Assembly: GCF_020026925.1 (NCBI RefSeq)
Contig: NZ_JAIQDW010000003.1
Span: 186,001 to 250,000 of the forward strand
Direction of reading: 5' to 3'
Source of the DNA: Flavobacterium hibisci
GTDB lineage: Bacteria > Bacteroidota > Bacteroidia > Flavobacteriales > Flavobacteriaceae
DNA length: 64,000 nt
Shown here: piece by piece, positions 1-9,000 of the stretch
Position numbering within the stretch: position 1 is the stretch's first letter
Layout: each line of letters opens with the position of its first letter
Translations under genes and position numbers: made by a program
The notes under the pieces: model-generated
Database searches by the model: none
Told to the model about the DNA's origin: nothing
The model's input: the letters and a program-made list of their open reading frames with translations, nothing else

Positions 1-1
1 T

Positions 2-334
2 GATTCAGGTGAAGATTTGACCAACGAAGAATTGATTAAAGAATCTTATAAAGGAATTCGTCCGGCTCCGGGTTACCCGGCTTGTCCTGATCACTTGGAG
101 AAACCTACGATATGGAAACTCCTGGATGTTGAAAAACAAATAGGAGTTAAACTGACAGAAAGTATGGCGATGTGGCCAGCTTCATCAGTTTCGGGATACT
201 ATTTTGGGAATCCAAAAAGCCGATATTTCGGACTAGGAAAAATAAAAGAAGATCAGGTAACAGATTACGCTAAACGCCGAAATGTACCGCTTGATTACGC
301 AATGAAATGGTTAAACCCTAATATAGCAGATTAA
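2..334 (+). CDS. metH: Methionine synthase MetH, C-terminal fragment (cut by window start)
   Basis: The reading frame is open from base 2 and about 110 residues are visible, so the gene begins outside the window. The piece matches the AdoMet-binding reactivation domain of B12-dependent methionine synthase: it has the motif RPAPGYPACPDH and then a segment (SMAMWPASSVSGYYF) typical of the MetH C-terminus. That domain remethylates cob(II)alamin with AdoMet after accidental oxidation. MetH moves a methyl group from 5-methyl-THF to homocysteine in the cytosol. metF, which makes that methyl donor, follows on the same strand after 90 bp, so the two probably act together. The cobalamin- and substrate-binding domains cannot be judged here. 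Confidence 0.93.
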   Translation, partial: DSGEDLTNEELIKESYKGIRPAPGYPACPDHLEKPTIWKLLDVEKQIGVKLTESMAMWPASSVSGYYFGNPKSRYFGLGKIKEDQVTDYAKRRNVPLDYAMKWLNPNIAD

Positions 335-347
335 CAAAAGTTATTTT

Positions 348-412
348 GGTTTCAGGTTTCAGGTTTCAAGTTGCTGTAAAGAACGTGAAACCTGGAACTT
401 AAAACTTGAAAC
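348..412. repeat. Inverted repeat between metH and metF
   Basis: Three tandem GGTTTCA-type units ending in GTTTCAAGTT (363-372) are followed by the inverted arm AACTTGAAAC (403-412). It could form a hairpin in the metH-metF mRNA. There is no T-run, so it is not a typical terminator. Similar GGTTTCAAGTT-like sequence recurs near 31787-31812. Confidence 0.6.
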
Positions 413-424
413 AAAAGATAAAGA

Positions 425-1381
425 ATGAAAGTAACAGAACATATAGAAAACGCCAAAGGAAAAACATTATTCTCATTTGAAATTATTCCGCCTCAAAAGG
501 GGAAAAGCATTCAGGAATTGTACGATAACATTGATCCGTTAATGGAGTTTAATCCGCCGTTTATTGATGTAACAACTTCTCGCGAAGAGTACATCTATAT
601 TGATAAAGGGAACGGACTTTTAGATAAGAAGTTAACTCGTATGCGTCCGGGAACGCTTGGAATATGCGCTTCTATAAAACACAAATACAATGTTGATACT
701 GTGCCGCACTTGCTTTGCGGCGGATTCACACAGGAAGAAACAGAATATATGCTGGTAGATTGTCACTATTTAGGAATCAACAATGTTATGGCGCTTCGTG
801 GTGATGCGATGAAACACGAGCAATCTTTCGTTCCTAAAGATGGCGGTAATCATTATGCTGTTGATCTGGTTAGACAAATCAATGATTTGAACTGCGGTAA
901 ATACCTTCATGAAGTGATGGATGTCGACAACAGAGCCGATTTTTGTATTGGTGTTGCAGGCTATCCGGAGAAACATCTGGAGTCGCCTTCTTTACAGTCT
1001 GATTTGCGAAGATTAAAAGAAAAAGTAGATGCCGGAGCAGATTATGTGGTAACGCAAATGTTTTTCGACAACGCTAAATATTTTGCTTTCGTAGAAAAAG
1101 CAAGGGAAATGGGTATTACAGTGCCAATTATTCCGGGAATTAAGCCAATTGCAGTTCAAAAACACATGCAGATCCTGCCTCAGATTTTCCGCATCGATTT
1201 ACCGGAAGATTTGATTCACGAAGTCGATAAATGCAAAAACAACGCTGAAATCAAACAAGTAGGAATCGAGTGGGCGATTCAGCAGTCAAAAGAATTAAAA
1301 GAAGCCGGAGTTCCGTTTTTACATTATTATTCAATGGGTAAATCTGAGAATATCCGTCAGATTGCCAGTCAGGTTTTTTAA
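425..1381 (+). CDS. metF: Methylenetetrahydrofolate reductase
   Basis: This 318-residue protein is a complete MTHFR of the bacterial FAD-dependent TIM-barrel type. It reduces 5,10-methylene-THF to 5-methyl-THF, the methyl donor for methionine synthase. Visible landmarks are the N-terminal FSFEIIPP segment with the candidate catalytic Glu19, the LRGD motif at 124-127, TQMFFD and PIIPGIKPI. The ATG at 425 gives a normal family N-terminus. It lies 90 bp after metH on the same strand, with a hairpin repeat between them, and the pair forms a methyl-cycle unit. A long hairpin follows the stop codon. Confidence 0.96.
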   Translation: MKVTEHIENAKGKTLFSFEIIPPQKGKSIQELYDNIDPLMEFNPPFIDVTTSREEYIYIDKGNGLLDKKLTRMRPGTLGICASIKHKYNVDTVPHLLCGGFTQEETEYMLVDCHYLGINNVMALRGDAMKHEQSFVPKDGGNHYAVDLVRQINDLNCGKYLHEVMDVDNRADFCIGVAGYPEKHLESPSLQSDLRRLKEKVDAGADYVVTQMFFDNAKYFAFVEKAREMGITVPIIPGIKPIAVQKHMQILPQIFRIDLPEDLIHEVDKCKNNAEIKQVGIEWAIQQSKELKEAGVPFLHYYSMGKSENIRQIASQVF

Positions 1382-1392
1382 TTGTTGCGTAC

Positions 1393-1476
1393 AGTCATTG
1401 CGAGGGACGAAGCAATCTCACGAAGTATATCTTTGAAGATTTTGTAGCTTTGGTTGCTTCGTCCCTCGTAATGACT
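1393..1476. repeat. Long hairpin repeat, GTCATTGCGAGGGACGAAGCAA type
   Basis: AGTCATTGCGAGGGACGAAG on the left is mirrored by CTTCGTCCCTCGTAATGACT on the right, with about 40 bp between the arms. This kind of palindromic intergenic element is dispersed in many bacterial genomes. Here it sits directly after metF and may also end its transcript. It resembles the GTCATTTCGAC hairpins at 37839 and 49174 in architecture and terminal sequence. Confidence 0.8.
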
Positions 1477-1482
1477 GACATA

Positions 1483-1518
1483 AAATTGGAATTTGGAATT
1501 TTTTAAATTGGAATTTAA
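1483..1518. repeat. TTGGAATTT-type low-complexity repeat
   Basis: Tandem TTGGAATTTGGAATTT followed by TTGGAATTTAA. Related tracts, or their complement AAATTCCAA, occur at about 31910-32015, 42608-42625, 54603-54636 and 61672-61725 in this window. Confidence 0.55.
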
Positions 1519-1529
1519 ACCTTATTATC

Positions 1530-2183
1530 ATGAAAAATGAAGAACTACAGGCAATAGCATCCCAATTAAAACATCCAACAGGAGAAAAAGGAATTGAGAT
1601 TGCGAACATGATGCATGAAACCAACATCAACATGACGCGCCATTCAATTCAGAATCTCAATATTTCATCAGGAAATAGTATTCTTGAATTAGGCCACGGA
1701 AACGCAGGCCATGTTGAATTTCTTTTTGAACAAGCGGAAAATCTAAAATATTACGGACTCGAAATGTCTGAGTTAATGTTTCAGGAAGCACGCCAGATCA
1801 ATAGAAATTTTGTTTCTCAAAAACAAGCTTTCTTTTCGGTTTATGACGGAAATATCATTCCGTTTGACGCAGCATCTTTCGATAAAATTTTCACAGTAAA
1901 TACTATTTATTTTTGGCAGGATCCTCAAAAACTGCTTTTAGAAATCTACAGGGTTTTAAAGCCAAATGGAAATTTCTGCCTGACATTTGCTGAGGAAAGT
2001 TTTATGAAAACGCTTCCGTTTACGCAATTTGAATTTGAGCTTTATAGTACAGAAAAAGCACTTAAACTAATTGAAAAAACAGTTTTTAGAGTTGTTTACA
2101 CTGAAAGCCAGACCGAAAAAGTAAAAAGCAAAACAGGAGAGCTTGTTGACCGGGCTTTTACTACGATTGTTTTAGAGAAGTAA
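1530..2183 (+). CDS. Class I SAM-dependent methyltransferase
   Basis: A 217-residue soluble protein with the Methyltransf_11 layout. The glycine-rich SAM-binding motif ILELGHGNAG is at residues 51-60, the acidic motif II (YYGLEMSE) follows, and motif IV/V is around FDKIFTVNTIYFW with IYRVLKPNG behind it. Its substrate cannot be read from the sequence. It has no membrane segment or signal peptide. Neighbours (metF before, a PLP decarboxylase after) give no firm clue. The 81-bp gap to the next gene holds no obvious terminator, so co-transcription with it is possible. I am confident of the fold but not of the role. Confidence 0.85.
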   Translation: MKNEELQAIASQLKHPTGEKGIEIANMMHETNINMTRHSIQNLNISSGNSILELGHGNAGHVEFLFEQAENLKYYGLEMSELMFQEARQINRNFVSQKQAFFSVYDGNIIPFDAASFDKIFTVNTIYFWQDPQKLLLEIYRVLKPNGNFCLTFAEESFMKTLPFTQFEFELYSTEKALKLIEKTVFRVVYTESQTEKVKSKTGELVDRAFTTIVLEK

Positions 2184-2264
2184 TTTTTTTCAGCTCCAAT
2201 AATGGTAATAATTCATTCTGTTTTATTACCGTTTTAATACGTCAAACTTTTTAAATTTTATATA

Positions 2265-3665
2265 GTGAATTCAGTACTTCAACACGATTTAAATAATTTT
2301 GAAAACATTTTAGAAAAAACAAAAAAGCAGGGAATCGACTTTTTGAATAATCTTGGAAATATTCCAACTTCTAACAAAAAATCAATCGATCACAGCAGAG
2401 AATTAAACGAATTAGGTTTAGGATCGCTGGCAGCTTTAGAAGAATTTAATGCAAGACTGGCACCTTTAATGGTTGCTTCTTCCGGGCCAAGATATTGGGG
2501 TTTTGTAACCGGCGGTTCAACACCTGCATCGATTGTTGGTGACTGGCTGACTTCAATTTACGATCAAAACACACAAGCTGTAAAAGCGCAGGGCGGCGTA
2601 TCGGCATTGATAGAATTTGAAACAATAAATCTGCTTTTGCAATTATTAGAGTTGCCAAAATCATTTTTGGGCGGATTTGTAACAGGTGCGACGATGTCCA
2701 ATTTTACCTGCTTAGGAGTTGCGAGGCAATGGTTTGGAATACAATTTGGGAAGGATTTTGCCAAAAACGGAATTTCAGAAAACCTAAATATTTTTTCTGC
2801 TACGCCACATTCTTCTTCCATAAAAGCATTATCGATGTTAGGAATTGGAAGTCAAAATTATACTGCGATTAAAACTATTGAAGGAAATCGCGAAGCAATT
2901 GATATAGTAGATCTGAAGAAAAATATTAAATCCCTAAACGGGAAACCTTTTATTTTGATTTCAAGTGCAGCAACAGTAAATACTGCCGATTTTGATGATT
3001 TTGAAGCTATTTCAAAACTAAAAGAAAAATATGATTTCTGGTGGCATATTGATGCTGCTTTTGGAGGTTTTGCAGCTGTATCGGATAAATACAAACATTT
3101 GGTAAAAGGCTGGGAAGGCGCAGACAGTATTACAATTGATTGCCATAAATGGCTGAATGTGCCTTACGAAAGCGCCTTTTATTTGATAAAAGAGCAGCAT
3201 ACAGCTTTACAGATTGAAACTTTTCAGAACTCTAATGCACCGTATTTAGGGAATCCATTAGAAAATTTTAATTACCTGAATGTGTTGCCGGAAAATTCAA
3301 GACGTTTGAGAGCCTTACCGGTTTGGTTTTCATTATTGGCGTATGGAAAAGAAGGTTTTCAGGATATAGTTGAAAATAGTGTTTCACTGGCTTTGGATTT
3401 TGGAAATGCTCTTTCGAATGAAGGAAATTTTAAACTTCTGGCTCCAATACATCTAAATAATGTTTGTTTTACTCTAAAAGGAGAGGACAATCAGGAAAAA
3501 GTATCTCAGTTTTTGACAAACCTCAATGATACCGGAAAAGTATTTATGACACCTACTGTATATCAAGACATAAAAGGAATCAGGGCTTCGTTTGTAAATT
3601 GGCGTACGAATAAAGAGGATGTTGTAGCAGTTGTCAACTTAATGAATTCAGTTTTCTCTTCATAA
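2265..3665 (+). CDS. Pyridoxal-dependent decarboxylase, group II (Gad/aromatic decarboxylase-like)
   Basis: A 466-residue fold-type I PLP enzyme. The Schiff-base lysine is K295 in the motif DCHKWLNVPY, preceded by HIDAAFGGFA, whose Asp should contact the pyridine nitrogen. Family members decarboxylate amino acids such as glutamate, aspartate, tyrosine, tryptophan or diaminobutyrate, and the substrate here is not evident. The start is a GTG at 2265, since no in-frame ATG gives a normal N-terminus. The protein is cytosolic, with no signal peptide. A clear terminator follows at 3693. The gene appears to stand alone or with the upstream methyltransferase. Confidence 0.88.
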   Translation: MNSVLQHDLNNFENILEKTKKQGIDFLNNLGNIPTSNKKSIDHSRELNELGLGSLAALEEFNARLAPLMVASSGPRYWGFVTGGSTPASIVGDWLTSIYDQNTQAVKAQGGVSALIEFETINLLLQLLELPKSFLGGFVTGATMSNFTCLGVARQWFGIQFGKDFAKNGISENLNIFSATPHSSSIKALSMLGIGSQNYTAIKTIEGNREAIDIVDLKKNIKSLNGKPFILISSAATVNTADFDDFEAISKLKEKYDFWWHIDAAFGGFAAVSDKYKHLVKGWEGADSITIDCHKWLNVPYESAFYLIKEQHTALQIETFQNSNAPYLGNPLENFNYLNVLPENSRRLRALPVWFSLLAYGKEGFQDIVENSVSLALDFGNALSNEGNFKLLAPIHLNNVCFTLKGEDNQEKVSQFLTNLNDTGKVFMTPTVYQDIKGIRASFVNWRTNKEDVVAVVNLMNSVFSS

Positions 3666-3692
3666 AAAAAACTAATTTTCGGTTTTTTAATC

Positions 3693-3724
3693 ATCCTGTT
3701 CCAAATAGAGACAGGATTTTTTTT
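3693..3724 (+). terminator. Rho-independent terminator of the PLP decarboxylase gene
   Basis: ATCCTGT (3693-3699) pairs with ACAGGAT (3711-3717) and an 8-T tract follows. It separates the decarboxylase gene from the iron-uptake operon. Confidence 0.85.
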
Positions 3725-3896
3725 GATTAATTTGTAAGTTTAATATTAAAAATAGTTTTCTTTTATTATTGCTTTTATTTTTGATTATTTAGGTTTTTTA
3801 TTTTTTTTAAGTTAAATCTCTGTTTTTTGTAAATAAAATACAAATATGATAATTTTAAAGCTGTTTTTATTTTTTATTTAGAATAATTAAAAATAA

Positions 3897-3928
3897 TTTG
3901 CACAACCTTGACTGCGATGTTAATTTTG
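3897..3928 (+). promoter_or_regulatory. Bacteroidetes-type promoter of the TonB receptor operon
   Basis: TTTG at 3897-3900 (-33) and TAATTTTG at 3921-3928 (-7, consensus TAnnTTTG) are 20 bp apart, close to the usual spacing. The predicted start near 3934-3936 lies just before the palindrome at 3940-3958, which suits a repressor operator. The 290-bp gap otherwise holds only AT-rich sequence and the decarboxylase terminator. Confidence 0.7.
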
Positions 3929-3939
3929 TCTCAAATTTA

Positions 3940-3958
3940 ATTTAAACTAAATCTAAAT
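3940..3958. promoter_or_regulatory. Candidate iron (Fur-like) operator
   Basis: ATTTAAACTAAAT (3940-3952) is followed by CTAAAT and ends one base before the ATG of the receptor gene. It differs by one base from the perfect palindrome ATTTAGACTAAAT at 12456-12468 in front of the other siderophore receptor gene. The shared word, its placement and the shared function of the two genes suggest a common repressor. Assigning it to Fur is inference. Confidence 0.55.
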
Positions 3959-3959
3959 A

Positions 3960-6314
3960 ATGCAAATAAATAGAATATTAGTATTGCTATTAATTTTGTT
4001 TACCTCACAACAAGGATTTTCGCAAAACAGTAAAGTAATTTTAAGTGGTATTGTACTCGGGAACAATGGAAAACCCCTTGAAGGCGTTTCTGTAGCATTA
4101 AAAGAAACAGCATATTCGGCATTAACAAATGAAGAAGGAAAGTATGAAATTAATGCAATTCCCGGTAATTATACACTTTCAGTAAGTTATATAGGTTACA
4201 AATCGAAACAAACAAAAATTAACCTTCAGTCAAATCAAACGGCACCAAATATCACAATCGAAGAAGATATGGCGGCTCTTGAAGAAGTTCAGGTTAAAGG
4301 AAAAACTAAAGTGCAACGTGTTAAAGAGCAGCCTTTTAATATTTCTACAGTTGATTTAAAACAATTATATAATACATCAGCAGATTTAAATCAGGTTTTA
4401 AATACAACTACTGGTGTGCGTGTACGTGAATCTGGTGGAATGGGATCTGAGTTTAAATTTTCTGTAAATGGTTTTTCAGGTGAACAGATTAAATTTTTTC
4501 TGGACGGAATCCCGATGGATAATTATGGTTCTTCTTTTACCTTAAATAATATTCCTGTAACAATGGCCGAACGAATTGATGTATATAAAGGAGTTGTGCC
4601 AATTGAGTTAGGAGGGGATGCACTAGGAGGAGCAGTAAATATTGTTACAAACAGAAGTATCAATAGATTTGTAGATGCTTCGTATAGTTTTGGCTCTTTT
4701 AATACACACAAATTATCTATCAATACGAGATTGACAAGTAAAAAAGGTGTAATAGCAAATATTTTAGCCTTTGGAAATTATTCTGATAATAATTTTAAAG
4801 TTACAGCCCGTATTCCAGATTCATTTTCCGGTGTTTATGGACCTGAGCAAAAACTTGAACATTTTCATGACGGCTATAAACAGGCATCTGTTATGGCAGA
4901 AGTAGGTGTGAAAGATAAAAAATATGCAGATTATTTATTATTTGGAGCAACTGTCAGTGCAAATGAAAAAGAAATTCAACAAGGAACTACAATGCTGAGA
5001 GTTGTTGGAGATGCTTTTACAGACAGTAAAAACTTTGTTCCTTCATTAAAATATAAAAAGAGTGATTTATTTACCAAAGGATTGACAGCAAGTTTGGCTG
5101 CATCCTATAATATTTCTCAGGACAGAGTAGTGGATACTTCATCAGCACGATATGACTGGTCTGGAAATTATTCAATTAAAAGTTATGAAAGTGGCGGAGA
5201 GATAAATACAGTAAAAACTCTTATGGTGTTTGACATTAAATCGCTTCAAAGCAATGCAAATCTTCGATATGATTTAAATGAGAATAATGCTTTGGCTTTT
5301 AATTATACTCTGTTATACTACAAGCGTAAAGAAGATAATGAATACAGTACTAAAGACACTCCAAGTGAACCATTTATAAACAAAAATGTTTTAGGTCTTT
5401 CTTATAATTTATCTGCCTTAGAAAAGAGGTTCTCCTTTACAGCATTTACCAAAATGTTTGATATGAAAGGTGAAATTAAAGACCAAAACGGGAATATTAC
5501 AAAACCAATGTTTAATGATATTGGTTATGGAACAGCAGCAGCTTATTTTATTATTCCAGAGGAATTTCAGGTAAAAGCATCATACGAACATGCTTACAGA
5601 CTCCCCTCGGCCCTTGAATTATTAGGAGATGGAGGATACAGAGTAAATCCAAATCCAGAGCTTCAAAGAGAGGTTAGTGATAATGTTAATCTTGGTTTCG
5701 CTTATAAAAAAACGTTTGGAGTACATTCTTTAGGTTTAGAAACAAGTTTTATCTATCGTCAGGGAAATAATTTTATACAACCGGGAATTGACCCAAATGA
5801 CGCTACAAAAAGTAAAAGCAGAAACTTTAAAAATGTACAAGTTACCGGTGTAGATGGAGTAGTTCATTACGGCTACAAAGAATGGTTCACTTTTGATGCT
5901 AATGCCACTTATCAAAAGAAATTGAACATGGACGATAGTCTTTTACCGGGAACAAATCAGGTGAATTATTTATATAAAACACAAGTTCCGAATGAACCAA
6001 TTTTTTATGGTAACGGAAATCTGGGCTTTCATTTTAAAAAGCTAAAATTTACAGATGATTTTCTAACCTTCAATTTATCGACAACTTACGGAGCAAGTTA
6101 TTATTTAAATCCTCCTACTTTAGGTAGCCAGAATAAAAAGGAAATACCTGAGCAGCTTTACTATTCAGCATCATTAGCTTATACGCTTAAAGGAGGACGT
6201 TACAATATCGCTTTAGAATGTCATGACCTGACAGATGTTAAATTGTATGATTATTATAACGTGCAAAAACCAGGAAGATCATTTACTATGAAGTTAAGAT
6301 ACTTCTTTATGTAA
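3960..6314 (+). CDS. TonB-dependent outer-membrane receptor (XusA-like)
   Basis: A 784-residue outer-membrane receptor. Residues 1-22 form a signal peptide. A carboxypeptidase-regulatory-like domain follows (about 27-105), then a plug domain (about 118-225, with SVNGFSGEQIKFFLDGIPM and ERIDVYKGVVPIELGGDALGG), then a beta barrel ending in an aromatic strand (MKLRYFFM). It should import a ferric siderophore or similar ligand using TonB energy. The order receptor, DUF4374 lipoprotein, PepSY membrane protein on one strand matches the Bacteroides XusABC xenosiderophore locus. The ligand cannot be told from sequence. A promoter and a palindromic operator lie directly upstream. Confidence 0.9.
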   Translation: MQINRILVLLLILFTSQQGFSQNSKVILSGIVLGNNGKPLEGVSVALKETAYSALTNEEGKYEINAIPGNYTLSVSYIGYKSKQTKINLQSNQTAPNITIEEDMAALEEVQVKGKTKVQRVKEQPFNISTVDLKQLYNTSADLNQVLNTTTGVRVRESGGMGSEFKFSVNGFSGEQIKFFLDGIPMDNYGSSFTLNNIPVTMAERIDVYKGVVPIELGGDALGGAVNIVTNRSINRFVDASYSFGSFNTHKLSINTRLTSKKGVIANILAFGNYSDNNFKVTARIPDSFSGVYGPEQKLEHFHDGYKQASVMAEVGVKDKKYADYLLFGATVSANEKEIQQGTTMLRVVGDAFTDSKNFVPSLKYKKSDLFTKGLTASLAASYNISQDRVVDTSSARYDWSGNYSIKSYESGGEINTVKTLMVFDIKSLQSNANLRYDLNENNALAFNYTLLYYKRKEDNEYSTKDTPSEPFINKNVLGLSYNLSALEKRFSFTAFTKMFDMKGEIKDQNGNITKPMFNDIGYGTAAAYFIIPEEFQVKASYEHAYRLPSALELLGDGGYRVNPNPELQREVSDNVNLGFAYKKTFGVHSLGLETSFIYRQGNNFIQPGIDPNDATKSKSRNFKNVQVTGVDGVVHYGYKEWFTFDANATYQKKLNMDDSLLPGTNQVNYLYKTQVPNEPIFYGNGNLGFHFKKLKFTDDFLTFNLSTTYGASYYLNPPTLGSQNKKEIPEQLYYSASLAYTLKGGRYNIALECHDLTDVKLYDYYNVQKPGRSFTMKLRYFFM

Positions 6315-6394
6315 TTTTTACTCTAAGAATAAGATTATAAACTAAATATTTAATTCTGTTTTACGACAGATATAATTAATTAAAATCAAATAAA

Positions 6395-7621
6395 ATGAAA
6401 ACAATTAAAAGTTTATTGGCAATTACGCTAATGTCTGCTGCTTTATTTTCTTGCAGTAGTGATGATTCTTCAGAAAGCACAACAGAAGGAAGTAAATATG
6501 TTTTGGGCTATCAAACTGCGACATGGAACAGTAATTACATGTGGAGTTTTGATTCATTAGATCAAATAATGAGCGGAACAATTGATATGACAGGAAAAGG
6601 TATTGAACAAGGAGGTTCTTATATTCCTATCGCAAATACTATGTTTGCTTGTGATACCGAAGTAGAAGGAGCAGCTCCTTTTTATTTAAATTCAGCCAGT
6701 CAGTTAGTTCCTGGAAACCGTGTATTTATTGAATCACAATTTGCATACGGAGTGACAGATGATAATAAATTATTAATTGTTGGTGCTTCCTGGGAAGGAA
6801 GTTCAACAGATAATGAGTTGATTATTTATGATCCGGTAAAGCAGGCTATTACAGGTCGTAAATTTAACAACTTTGCTACCACTACAGGACGTTTTGATTT
6901 TCCAACAGGTGTAACTGTAGTTGGAGACAAAATATTTGTTTCTGTATTTGACAGAGATGCTAGTGATAACTGGGATATTGATCAAAAAAATGCGTACATA
7001 AGAGTTTATGACTATCCTTCATTAAACTTTGTAAAAAGAATTGCAGATACTCGTACTACCGCAGTAGGGATGTATTACACAAATACTGGAATTATCCGTA
7101 CAGAGTCTGGAAATGTTTATACTTTCTCTTCAAATGCTATGGCTTCTGGATACAAAGTTGCAGAAGGTGAAACTTCTGGAATACTTCGTATTAATAAAGG
7201 TCAGACAGAATTTGATGCTAATTATTTCTTTGACGTTCAGGCTAGTTCATTAAATGGTAAAGTAGTGGCTGCTTATCCTTTAGGTGGAGAAAAAGCATAT
7301 ATTGTTTATGTTCCTACAGCTGATGATACAGTAGATTGGGGATTCTTAAACCATTCTTCATACAAATTTAAATCAGCAATTATTGATTTGCCATCTAAAA
7401 CTATAACTCCAGTAACAGGATTACCTCTTCATGCAGGTGACAGTTATTTTGGAATTGGTAGTTTATTTGTTGAAGACGGAAACGCTTACAAAGCTTTTGT
7501 AACTAATGACGAAGTTCGTGTTTATAAAATTAATATTGCGTCTGGTGTTGCAATTGCAGGAGCAAAAGTAACCGGAGGAGGAACAGATATCTCGGCAATT
7601 ACTAAATTAACTCCACAATAA
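6395..7621 (+). CDS. DUF4374 surface lipoprotein (XusB-like siderophore-binding candidate)
   Basis: A 408-residue lipoprotein. The signal peptide ends in the lipobox LFSC with Cys20, followed by SSDDSSES, a Ser/Asp-rich stretch like the export signals of Bacteroidetes surface lipoproteins. The rest is a beta-rich DUF4374 domain, probably a propeller, with repeated segments of the form KxxIVYVP and RVYDYPSLNFV. In Bacteroides thetaiotaomicron the similarly placed XusB binds ferric enterobactin at the cell surface and hands it to XusA. By position (80 bp after the receptor gene) and domain this protein is the counterpart. Ligand binding here is inference. A strong hairpin terminator follows. 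Confidence 0.85.
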   Translation: MKTIKSLLAITLMSAALFSCSSDDSSESTTEGSKYVLGYQTATWNSNYMWSFDSLDQIMSGTIDMTGKGIEQGGSYIPIANTMFACDTEVEGAAPFYLNSASQLVPGNRVFIESQFAYGVTDDNKLLIVGASWEGSSTDNELIIYDPVKQAITGRKFNNFATTTGRFDFPTGVTVVGDKIFVSVFDRDASDNWDIDQKNAYIRVYDYPSLNFVKRIADTRTTAVGMYYTNTGIIRTESGNVYTFSSNAMASGYKVAEGETSGILRINKGQTEFDANYFFDVQASSLNGKVVAAYPLGGEKAYIVYVPTADDTVDWGFLNHSSYKFKSAIIDLPSKTITPVTGLPLHAGDSYFGIGSLFVEDGNAYKAFVTNDEVRVYKINIASGVAIAGAKVTGGGTDISAITKLTPQ

Positions 7622-7641
7622 AAAAACTTATTTTTTTTGAG

Positions 7642-7686
7642 CCATATAATCATTGCTGCTAAAGCCTTGATTATATGGTTTTTTTA
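7642..7686 (+). terminator. Terminator or attenuator after the DUF4374 gene
   Basis: CCATATAATCA (7642-7652) pairs with TGATTATATGG (7668-7678), followed by seven T. It lies between the lipoprotein and PepSY genes, so it would reduce or stop read-through into the PepSY gene. Confidence 0.8.
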
Positions 7687-7712
7687 TACTAATGATTTAA
7701 TAATTTGAAATC

Positions 7713-8919
7713 ATGACCAAAACCCAAAAAAAACTGTTAAGCCTATTACTAAATCTAAATCACGTTTTCGTAAAATTAATAACTGGCTGCATCTGTGGCT
7801 TGGGCTTATATCCGGCGCAATTGTATTTGTTGTTTGTCTTACTGCCTGCATTTGGGTATTTAATGAGGAAATTACGGGATTGATAGATTCTAAAAGCAAT
7901 ATAAAACCAGAACAAAAGGAAGTTGTAATTCCGTCAAAAATACTGGAAATAGCAGCTAAAAGATTCCCTGGTAAAAAGATTGAATCGGCTATTTTCAAAG
8001 AAGGAAGAACTGTTGATGTAGGAATTGGGGAGTGGGAAGATAAGGAGCGATACACATTAAACGGAATCCTTATAATGGTAAAATTGTTGATGTTGAAACA
8101 CATTACAAAGACGAATTTATCTTTTTTGACTGGGTATTAAAAGGACATCGTTTTTTATGGCTTCCATGGAAAATAGGAAGACCAATAGTGAATTATGCAA
8201 CAATGGTTTTTGTTGTTTTATTGATTACCGGATTGGTTTGGTGGTATCCAAAAAAATGGAATAAAACAACACGTGACAAAAGTTTTAAAATCAAATGGAC
8301 TGCCAATTGGAAGCGTATCAACATCGATTTACATAACGTATTTGGGTTTTATTCGCTTTTGTTTTTACTTGCTATTGCACTTACCGGAATGGTTTGGGGA
8401 ATAGAATGGTACAGTAAGGGATTATATTACACTACTTCCGGAGGAGAAACTCTTACGGAATGGAAAGAAAAAGAGTCGGACTCTTTGCAACAAGGAAAAC
8501 ATTATACTTTAAAACAAGCAATGGATGCTTCCTGGAAAAAGGTAATCGCAGATAATCCAAAATCAGAGGGTTTTTATTATAGATTCCCCGATACAACAAA
8601 TGCTAAAGCGGCTATTTATATGATGGCTTACCCTAATAAAGGGCAGTTTTATAATGCGAATTTCTACTATTTTGATCAGCACACTTCAAAACGAATTACA
8701 GATAAAGCCTTTGACAGTAAAAAATATAAAGAGCTGGGCTTTGGAGGTAAATTAAGAAAAATGAATTACGATATACATATTGGATCCATTTTAGGGTTTC
8801 CGGGAAAAATACTTGCTTTTTTTGCTGCACTTATTGGTGCCACTTTACCTGTTACCGGATTTATTATTTGGTACAATAGAAAGTGGGGGAAAAGAAAAAT
8901 TAAAACAATTAAGTCTTAA
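7713..8919 (+). pseudogene. PepSY-associated TM protein (XusC-like), broken by two 1-nt frameshifts
   Basis: Joining three frames gives one PepSY-TM protein of about 400 residues. It starts at ATG 7713 (MTKTQKK). The frame is lost at the A8 run 7726-7733, where one extra A would restore Q-K-K-T-V-K-P-I. It continues through the first TM helix (WLHLWLGLISGAIVFVV) to about 8065, where one base is again missing at GGAATCCT; restoring GGAAATCCT gives N-P-Y-N-G-K. The third frame encodes KDEFIFFDWVLKGHRF, then TM helices around MVFVVLLITGLVWW, FYSLLFLLAIALTG and FFAALIGATLPVTGFII. Homologues are inner-membrane proteins, suggested to reduce or move iron from siderophores. Either the gene is dead or both gaps are homopolymer base-calling errors. 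Confidence 0.82.
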
Positions 8920-9000
8920 AATCAGGATATGATGATTTTGTACCAAACAGATTATATTGATTTTTCTTATATTTAGCACTAATTTTAAATTAAGCAGATA

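Noticed and set aside
7720..7740. Programmed frameshifting in the PepSY gene
   Set aside because: The A8 run is slippery, but a second, separate shift at about 8065 would also be needed and lies in no slippery heptamer. Mutation or miscall is simpler.
7711..8103. 130-codon minus-strand ORF over the PepSY gene
   Set aside because: The three plus-strand frames together give a clear PepSY protein. The opposite frame is a shadow.
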